A stretch of 64,000 nt of DNA from Streptomyces sp. Je 1-79. Its GTDB lineage: Bacteria; Actinomycetota; Actinomycetes; Streptomycetales; Streptomycetaceae. Positions 58,446 through 64,000 of this stretch are shown piece by piece (position 1 is the stretch's first letter; each line of letters opens with the position of its first letter). A model generated the notes under the pieces. That model saw only the letters and a program-made list of their open reading frames with translations. It was not told the DNA's origin and did not search any database. The DNA is taken from contig NZ_JAMGSL010000002.1 of assembly GCF_025195125.1 (NCBI RefSeq), positions 186,001 to 250,000 of the forward strand, read 5' to 3'. A program made the position numbers and the translations under genes.

Positions 58446-59552
58446 GTGCCTGCCTTCCGCACCACTCCGCGCCGCTCGCTCGTCGCCGCCGCGGCCCTGC
58501 CGCTGCTGATCGGCGCGCTGGCCTCCTGTGGCTACGGGTCGCAGGCGAAGGGCGACGAGCAGAAGGTGGCGGCGGTGGGCGAGAAGCTCTCGGCCGACGA
58601 CGTCCGGCTCGGGTACTTCCCGAACCTGACGCACGCCACGGCGCTGATCGGTGACGAAGAGGGCATCTTCCAGAAGGAGTTGGGCGGCACCCAGCTGAAG
58701 GTCTCCACCTTCAACGCCGGCCCTTCGGCGATCGAGGCGCTGAACGCCGAGTCGGTCGACATCGCGTTCATCGGCCCGTCGCCCGCGATCAACGGCTACA
58801 CCAAGTCCAGGGGCAAGAACCTGCGGGTCATCGGGGGCTCGGCCTCCGGTGGGGTCAAGCTGGTCGTGAACCCGGAGAAGATCAAGACCCTGGACGACGT
58901 CAAGGGCAAGCGGATCGCGACGCCGCAGCTCGGCAACACGCAGGACGTGGCCTTCCTCAACTGGGTCTCGGACCAGGGCTGGAAGGTCGACCCCCAGAGC
59001 GGCAAGGGCGACGTCTCCGTCCTGCGTACGGACAACAAGGTCACCCCGGACGCCTACAAGTCCGGCTCCATCGACGGCGCCTGGGTCCCCGAGCCCACCG
59101 CCTCCAAGCTGGTCGGCGAGGGCGGCAAGGTCCTCCTCGACGAGTCGACGCTCTGGCCCGACAACAAGTTCGTCATCACGAACATCGTCGTGTCCCAGAA
59201 GTTCCTCGCCGAGCACCCCGACGTCGTCGAGGCCGTGCTGCGCGGCTCGGTGAACACCAACAAGTGGATCAACGCCAACCCCGAGAAGGCCAAGGCCTCG
59301 GCCAACGCCAAGCTCAAGGAACTCACCGGAAAGCCGCTCGGCGCGAAGGTCATCGACGGCGCCTGGCCCTCGATCCGGTTCACCAACGACCCGCTGGCCG
59401 CCACGCTCCGGGCCCAGGCCGGACACGCGGTGGAAGCCGGACTCCTCAAGCAGCCCGACCTCGACGGCATCTACGACCTGAAGCCCTTGAACAAGGTCCT
59501 GAAGGCCGCCGGCCGGCCCGAGGTCTCCGACGCCGGTCTCGGCGCCAAGTGA
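58446..59552 (+). CDS. Substrate-binding lipoprotein of a sulfonate/nitrate/taurine-type ABC importer
   Basis: 368 aa from GTG 58446 (AGGGGAACC upstream). Lipoprotein signal LVAAAALPLLIGALASCGYG with Cys about residue 27. The mature protein has LGYFPNLTHATALIGDEEGI and FIGPSPAINGYTKSRGKNLR, SsuA/TauA/NrtA-type features. It should bind an aliphatic sulfonate, taurine or sulfate ester; its place inside the cysteine operon supports an organosulfur ligand or sulfate. Confidence 0.9.
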   Translation: MPAFRTTPRRSLVAAAALPLLIGALASCGYGSQAKGDEQKVAAVGEKLSADDVRLGYFPNLTHATALIGDEEGIFQKELGGTQLKVSTFNAGPSAIEALNAESVDIAFIGPSPAINGYTKSRGKNLRVIGGSASGGVKLVVNPEKIKTLDDVKGKRIATPQLGNTQDVAFLNWVSDQGWKVDPQSGKGDVSVLRTDNKVTPDAYKSGSIDGAWVPEPTASKLVGEGGKVLLDESTLWPDNKFVITNIVVSQKFLAEHPDVVEAVLRGSVNTNKWINANPEKAKASANAKLKELTGKPLGAKVIDGAWPSIRFTNDPLAATLRAQAGHAVEAGLLKQPDLDGIYDLKPLNKVLKAAGRPEVSDAGLGAK

Positions 59553-59587
59553 ACAAGTCCGCCGCTCATACCCAGGAGGTGACGACC

Positions 59588-60382
59588 ATGGCCACGACCG
59601 CGACGCTCGCCAAGGCCGAGGACCGTGCGACGGTGACGCACGCCGCCCGGATCGCGCATGTCTCGAAGTCCTTCGGCGGCCCCGCCGGGGGGCAGCTCGT
59701 CCTCGACGACATCTCGCTCGACGTCGCCCCGGGTGAGTTCGTCACCCTCCTCGGCGCGTCCGGGTGCGGAAAGTCCACCCTGCTCAACCTGGTCGCCGGG
59801 CTCGACCGCCCGTCCGCGGGGTCCATCGAGACCCCCGGCGGCCGGCCCGCCCTGATGTTCCAGGAGCACGCCCTCTTCCCGTGGCTCACCGCGGGCAAGA
59901 ACATCGAGCTGGCCCTGCGGCTGCGCGGGGTGCCCAAGGCCGAGCGGCGCCCGGAGGCGGAGCGCCTGCTGGACCTGGTGCGGCTGAGCGGCTCGTACCG
60001 CAAGCGGGTGCACGAGCTGTCCGGCGGCATGCGCCAGCGCGTCGCCCTGGCCCGGGCGCTCGCCCAGGCCAGCGACCTGCTGCTGATGGACGAGCCGTTC
60101 GCGGCGCTCGACGCCATCACCCGGGACGTGCTCCACGACGAGCTGACCCGGATCTGGCGCGAGACGAACCTCTCGGTCCTGTTCGTGACCCACAACGTGC
60201 GCGAGGCCGTGCGGCTGGCCGAGCGCGTGGTGCTCCTGTCGTCCCGGCCGGGCCGGATCGCCCGGGAGTGGACGATCGACATCCCGCAACCGCGCCGTAT
60301 CGAGGACGCCGCCGTGGCGGAACTCTCCGTCGAGATCACCGAAGAACTGCGTGGGGAGATCCGCCGTCATGGCCAGCACTGA
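59588..60382 (+). CDS. ATP-binding subunit of the sulfonate-type ABC importer
   Basis: 264 aa from ATG 59588 (AGGAGGTGA upstream). Walker A GASGCGKSTLLN, Q-loop FQEHALFPW, signature LSGGMRQRVALARAL, Walker B LLLMDEPFAALD, H-loop FVTHNVREA. SsuB/TauB-like. It energises import by the permease, whose start it overlaps by 14 bases. Confidence 0.93.
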   Translation: MATTATLAKAEDRATVTHAARIAHVSKSFGGPAGGQLVLDDISLDVAPGEFVTLLGASGCGKSTLLNLVAGLDRPSAGSIETPGGRPALMFQEHALFPWLTAGKNIELALRLRGVPKAERRPEAERLLDLVRLSGSYRKRVHELSGGMRQRVALARALAQASDLLLMDEPFAALDAITRDVLHDELTRIWRETNLSVLFVTHNVREAVRLAERVVLLSSRPGRIAREWTIDIPQPRRIEDAAVAELSVEITEELRGEIRRHGQH

Positions 60383-61274
60383 TACGACCGCCCCGAAGGC
60401 CGGGACGGCCTCGAAGACCGACGACCTGGCCGGTCTGGAGGCGGGCCTGGACGCACTGGACGCGGTGCAGGTGCGCCGTACGCCGGTGCGCGAGGTCCTG
60501 GTGAAGAAGGTCCTGCCGCCGGTCGTGGCCGTGCTGCTGGTCCTCGTGGTCTGGCAGCTGCTCGTCGTGGCCGAGGTCACCGACGAGTCGAAGCTGCCCG
60601 CGCCGTCCGCCGTCTGGGACAGCGTGACCACGATGTGGCTGGAGGGCACGCTCCTCGACGTCCTCTGGACGAGCGTGTCGCGCGCCCTGCTCGGCTTCCT
60701 GATGGCGCTCGCCATCGGTACGCCGCTGGGTCTGCTGGTCGCCCGGGTCAGGTTCGTCCGCGCGGCCATCGGACCGGTGCTCGCGGGACTCCAGTCGCTG
60801 CCGTCGGTGGCCTGGGTGGCCCCCGCCGTGCTGTGGATCGGCCTCAACGACTCGATGATGTACGCGGTGATCCTGCTGGGCGCCGTGCCGTCGATCGCCA
60901 ACGGCCTGGTGGCCGGTGTCGACCAGGTCCCGCCGCTCTTCCTGCGGGCCGGGCGGACGCTCGGCGCGACCGGGCTCAAGGGCGCCTGGCACATCGTGAT
61001 GCCGGCCGCGCTGCCGGGCTATCTCGCGGGTCTGAAGCAGGGCTGGGCCTTCTCCTGGCGTTCGCTGATGGCCGCCGAGATCATCGCCTCCTCGCCCGAT
61101 CTGGGGCTGGGTCTCGGCCAGTTGCTGGAGAACGGCCGGAACAACTTCGACATGCCGGGGATCTTCCTCGCCATCATCCTGATCCTGCTCGTCGGTGTCG
61201 CCATCGACCTGCTGATCTTCAGCCCGCTGGAGCGCGCGGTGCTGCGCGGGCGCGGCCTGCTGGTGAAGAGCTGA
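60369..61274 (+). CDS. Permease of the sulfonate-type ABC importer
   Basis: 301 aa, basic-to-acidic N-terminal tail of ~45 residues, then six membrane segments (VVAVLLVLVVWQLL; FLMALAIGTPLGLLV) and the SsuC/TauC EAA-like loop (RAGRTLGATGLKGAWHIV). Forms the channel with the preceding ATPase. Start overlaps the ATPase gene; sirohydrochlorin chelatase follows 2 bases after its stop. Confidence 0.92.
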   Translation: MASTDTTAPKAGTASKTDDLAGLEAGLDALDAVQVRRTPVREVLVKKVLPPVVAVLLVLVVWQLLVVAEVTDESKLPAPSAVWDSVTTMWLEGTLLDVLWTSVSRALLGFLMALAIGTPLGLLVARVRFVRAAIGPVLAGLQSLPSVAWVAPAVLWIGLNDSMMYAVILLGAVPSIANGLVAGVDQVPPLFLRAGRTLGATGLKGAWHIVMPAALPGYLAGLKQGWAFSWRSLMAAEIIASSPDLGLGLGQLLENGRNNFDMPGIFLAIILILLVGVAIDLLIFSPLERAVLRGRGLLVKS

Positions 61275-61276
61275 CC

Positions 61277-62083
61277 ATGAGCGCTCCTGTTCTCCTCGTC
61301 GTCGCCCACGGCAGCCGCGATCCGCGGCACGCCGCGACCGTGCACGCGCTGGTGCGCCGTGCCAGGTCGCTGCGGCCGGGGCTGCGCGTGGAGACCGCGT
61401 TCCTGGACTTCAACCTCCCGTCGGTGCCCGGGGTGCTCGACCGGCTCGCCGACGAAGGGGTACGGGACGTGGTGGCCCTGCCGCTGCTGCTGACCCGGGC
61501 CTTCCACGCGAAGGCCGACATCCCCGCCGTACTGCGCCAGGCCCCGGCGGGCCTCCGAATCCGCCAGGCGAAGGTACTCGGCCCCTCTCCGCTGCTGGTC
61601 GCGGCGGTGGAACGCCGGTTGTACGAGGCCGGGGTCGTCCCGGCTTCGGCGCACTCGTCGGACCTGGAGGCGACCGCCGCGTGGCGTCGGGCGGTCGACG
61701 AGATGAAGCGCTCGACCGGGGTCGTCCTGGCCTCGGCGGGCTCCACAGACCCGGAGGCGATCGCAGCGATCGCAGAAACGGCGCGGGAGCTGCGGCGCAC
61801 CGGTTGGTGCTCCGTGCGGCCTGCGTTCGCCTCCGCATCTCTTCCGAGGACCGAGGACGCGGTCCGGGCGATGCGCGCCGACGGCGTGCGCCGGGTGGCG
61901 GTGGCGCCCTACGTCATCGCGCCCGGCCGGCTGCCGGACCGTATCGCGGCGGGCGCGGCGCAGGCCGACGTCCTGGCCGACGTCCTCGGCCCGTCGCCGG
62001 AGCTCGCCCGGCTGCTCGTCGAGCGGTACGAGGAGTGCCGGGCACTGTCGGCCGGCAACCTCGCGACGCGGGCCGCGGGCTAG
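61277..62083 (+). CDS. Sirohydrochlorin ferrochelatase (CbiX/SirB type)
   Basis: 268 aa built of two CbiX repeats: VLLVVAHGSRDPRHAATVHA with metal/His motif at the start, and VVLASAGSTDPEAIAAIAET around residue 150. This duplicated form is common in actinomycetes. It inserts iron into sirohydrochlorin to make siroheme, the cofactor of the sulfite reductase encoded at the other end of the operon, a sensible reason for its presence here. Cobalt chelation for B12 is an alternative but less likely in this operon. Confidence 0.88.
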   Translation: MSAPVLLVVAHGSRDPRHAATVHALVRRARSLRPGLRVETAFLDFNLPSVPGVLDRLADEGVRDVVALPLLLTRAFHAKADIPAVLRQAPAGLRIRQAKVLGPSPLLVAAVERRLYEAGVVPASAHSSDLEATAAWRRAVDEMKRSTGVVLASAGSTDPEAIAAIAETARELRRTGWCSVRPAFASASLPRTEDAVRAMRADGVRRVAVAPYVIAPGRLPDRIAAGAAQADVLADVLGPSPELARLLVERYEECRALSAGNLATRAAG

Positions 62084-62085
62084 CG

Positions 62086-62119
62086 GTCCTCGTCCGGGCG
62101 GCCCGGCGCCGCCGAGGAC
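62086..62119. terminator. GC-rich hairpin after the sulfur operon
   Basis: GTCCTC (62086-62091) pairs with GAGGAC (62114-62119) around a self-complementary GC-rich centre. It lies three bases past the chelatase stop and before the convergent DUF1697 gene, so it may serve both. Confidence 0.5.
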
Positions 62120-62159
62120 TGAGCCGGTTCCGGTCCTCCGGACGGCCTGGTGGTCGTGC

Positions 62160-62714
62160 TCAGTCCCGGGTCATCTCCACGAGCTTGACCACCGTGTTCC
62201 AGTTGCGGGTGGTGGCCACGATCCCCTTGACGAGGGCGGGCCGGGAGAGCGCCTCGGCGAGCTTGGAGCGGCCGAGGCCGTCGGGCGCGTAGAGGTAGAG
62301 CGCGCGGTCGCCGAGCCTGAACTCCTCGGGCAGGAACGCCTGCTGGTCGATCGACGCGAGTCGTTCGGGGAGGACGGTCTCCGAGAAGTACGTGACGTGG
62401 AGCTGCTTGCCCTCCAGCTCGGCGGCGGGGAAGGGGCAGGCGTCGGCGACGGCGGCGAGGTACGCGCTGTCGCGGACCAGGCAGTCGACACGGAAGCCGA
62501 ACCGCTGCTCGATGGCGTCCTCGATCGCGGTGGTCAGCTCCGCGTCGCTCGGCTCGTCGGCGTCGGTGGTGAAGACGGCGTTGCCGCTCTGCAGATAGGT
62601 CCGGACGTCGCGGTGGCCCATCCCTTCGAGCAGTGGACGGAGCTCCGCCATCGGCACCTTGCGGTGTCCGCCCACGTTGATTCCGCGCAGCAGCACGGCA
62701 TACGTCGTCGTCAT
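62160..62714 (-). CDS. DUF1697 protein
   Basis: 184 aa. The N-terminus YAVLLRGINVGGHRKVPMAE and RTYLQSGNAVFTTD match DUF1697 proteins throughout; the C-terminus (ALVKGIVATTRNWNTVVKLV) is the conserved closing segment. Function unknown; no associated genes. Single gene between the sulfur operon and the protease. Confidence 0.85.
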   Translation of the reverse strand: MTTTYAVLLRGINVGGHRKVPMAELRPLLEGMGHRDVRTYLQSGNAVFTTDADEPSDAELTTAIEDAIEQRFGFRVDCLVRDSAYLAAVADACPFPAAELEGKQLHVTYFSETVLPERLASIDQQAFLPEEFRLGDRALYLYAPDGLGRSKLAEALSRPALVKGIVATTRNWNTVVKLVEMTRD

Positions 62715-62785
62715 GGTTCATACGATAAGGCGGCCGCCGCGCCCCGTGGGGGAGGGCACGGCGACCGCCGGTTCATCGGTGAGGG

Positions 62786-63988
62786 CTACTCGACGATCTT
62801 GAGCAGCTTGTTGGCGGTGCCGGCGGACGGGTTGCTGATCTTGTCCGCGGTGGCACCGTCGACGAGGGCCTTGGCGACCTGGTCCGGCGTGGCGTCCTGG
62901 TGCGCCGCGAGGTAGACGGCTGCGGCGCCGACCACGTGCGGGGTGGCCATGGACGTACCGGAGATGGTCTTCGTGCCCTCGTCGCTGTCGTTCCACGCCG
63001 AGGTGATGTCCGAACCGGGGGCGTAGATGTCGACCACGGCGCCGAAGTTGGAGAAGTCGGACTGCTGGTCCTCCTTGGTGGAGGAGGCCACGGTGAGGGC
63101 TTCCTTCACGCGGGAGGGGGAGCCCTGGCCGGCGTCGGAGGACTCGTTGCCGGCGGCGACACCGAAGGTGACACCGGAGGCGATGGCCTTCTGCACGGCC
63201 TCGTCGAGGGCCGGGTCGGCGCCTCCACCGAGGCTCATGTTGGCGACGGACGGGCCCTGGTGGTTCTTGGTGACCCAGTCGATGCCCGCGACGACCTGCT
63301 CGGTGGTGCCCGAGCCGTTGTCGTCGAGGACGCGGACGGCGACGATCTTCGCCTTCTTGGCGACGCCGTGTGCGGCACCGGCGATGGTGCCCGCGACGTG
63401 GGTGCCGTGGCCGTTGCCGTCCGAGGCGTCGTCGTCGTTGTCGACGGCGTCGAAGCCGGAGGTGGCGCGGCCCTCGAAGTCCTTGTGCGTGATGCGGACT
63501 CCGGTGTCGATGACGTAGGCCGTGACCCCCTCACCCGCGGCATCGGGGTAGGTGTACTTGGAGTCGCCGGCGGTGTCGGCCTGGTCGACCCGGTCCAGAC
63601 CCCACGACGGCGGGTTGTCCTGGGTCGCGTTGATGGTGAACTTCTTGTTCTGGACGACCTTGGCGACGGCCGGGTCGGCGGCGAGGCGCTTGGCCTCGGT
63701 CTCCGAAAGACCGTTCACCGAGAAGCCGTTGACCGCGGAGTCGTAGCTGCGGCGCAGGGTGCCGCCGTACTCCTCCGCGAGATCGCCCTTGTCGGCCTTC
63801 TCGTCCAGCAGAACGATGTAGCTGCCTGCCACGGCGCCTTCGACGCCGAGTCCGTGGACCGTCCCGAGGGCGGGCGTGGGGGCCGCGCCGGCGAACGGAC
63901 TTGTGAGGGCGACGACTCCGGCCGCGGCCGCGATCGCGGTCGAGACCGCGATGAGCTTCGTCTTCCGGACACGCTTGTGTATTGCCAT
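62786..63988 (-). CDS. Secreted subtilisin-like serine protease (S8) with inhibitor I9 propeptide
   Basis: 400 aa. Sec signal (LIAVSTAIAAAAGVVALTSPFAGA), propeptide I9 at ~55-110 (GSYIVLLDEKADKGDLAEEY), then catalytic domain with D161 (AYVIDTGVRI), His ~193 (NGHGTHVAG) and S346 (SGTSMATPHVVG), all intact. Oxyanion Asn in GVAAGNESSD. Exported protease of the type Streptomyces makes for protein scavenging or developmental wall/protein turnover. Start is ATG 63988; the 12 bases upstream that remain in the window show no Shine-Dalgarno, so the true start could be elsewhere or translation leaderless. Confidence 0.92.
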   Translation of the reverse strand: MAIHKRVRKTKLIAVSTAIAAAAGVVALTSPFAGAAPTPALGTVHGLGVEGAVAGSYIVLLDEKADKGDLAEEYGGTLRRSYDSAVNGFSVNGLSETEAKRLAADPAVAKVVQNKKFTINATQDNPPSWGLDRVDQADTAGDSKYTYPDAAGEGVTAYVIDTGVRITHKDFEGRATSGFDAVDNDDDASDGNGHGTHVAGTIAGAAHGVAKKAKIVAVRVLDDNGSGTTEQVVAGIDWVTKNHQGPSVANMSLGGGADPALDEAVQKAIASGVTFGVAAGNESSDAGQGSPSRVKEALTVASSTKEDQQSDFSNFGAVVDIYAPGSDITSAWNDSDEGTKTISGTSMATPHVVGAAAVYLAAHQDATPDQVAKALVDGATADKISNPSAGTANKLLKIVE

Positions 63989-64000
63989 GAAGAGGGGTCT

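Noticed and set aside
1..64000. tRNA, rRNA, IS elements, integrases, phage genes
   Set aside because: None could be supported; no transposase or integrase-like protein and no clover-leaf candidate was seen.

Overview
The window comes from a high-GC actinomycete, almost certainly a Streptomyces. It is strongly GC-rich with heavy third-position bias. It shows sugar importers without their own ATPase, LacI/ROK sugar regulators, many secreted multi-domain glycoside hydrolases, and a cysteine operon headed by a small leader peptide of the kind known from Streptomyces. All assignments rest on reading the sequence; no database search was run.

Layout. (1) 1-2.1 kb: start of an rsgA-type GTPase gene on the minus strand with a well-initiated 23-aa upstream ORF and competing hairpins in its leader, then a nucleotidyltransferase and an APH-fold kinase whose stop codons abut. 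(2) 2.3-8.4 kb: a beta-glucoside-type uptake operon (binding protein, two permeases, GH1 beta-glucosidase) opposite a divergent ROK repressor. (3) 8.6-40 kb: a large glycan-degradation island, nearly all on the minus strand. It has a LacI regulator, a GH3 enzyme, a DUF1996 protein, a discoidin-flanked GH2-type enzyme, a discoidin/beta-helix protein, an ABC exporter, a GH87-like enzyme, a GH13 alpha-glucosidase, a second importer (two permeases plus binding protein), two very large modular GH87-like enzymes, a MalR-like regulator, and a 5'-truncated sugar dehydrogenase/ricin-lectin gene. (4) 40-52 kb: ordinary chromosomal genes (VOC proteins, a nSTAND-WD40 protein, a sulfite-oxidase-like molybdoenzyme, AraC regulator, YihY protein, AidB-like dehydrogenase, GAF regulator, GNAT). 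(5) 52.4-62.1 kb: an assimilatory sulfate operon (leader peptide, sulfite reductase, zinc ribbon, cysH, cysC, cysD, cysN, sulfonate-type ABC transporter, sirohydrochlorin chelatase). (6) 62-64 kb: DUF1697 protein and a secreted subtilisin.

The most interesting part is region 3. Three proteins carry an Asp...Asp-Asp triad at exactly +23/+24 spacing, on a C-terminal right-handed beta-helix, as in GH87 alpha-1,3-glucanases. Together with the importer, an intracellular GH13 alpha-glucosidase and a MalR-like regulator this reads as a candidate alpha-1,3-glucan (fungal cell wall or mutan) utilisation locus, with beta-glucan enzymes (GH3, GH1, possible GH55-like helix) alongside. Regulation appears layered: two LacI-type proteins, matching palindromes upstream of two hydrolase genes, and strong hairpins separating almost every transcription unit.

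The sulfur operon is unusual in being bridged by mini-ORFs that overlap the flanking stop and start codons, two of which (after cysN) carry cysteine codons just before the transporter genes. No tRNA, rRNA, CRISPR array, insertion sequence, phage gene or replication origin was seen.
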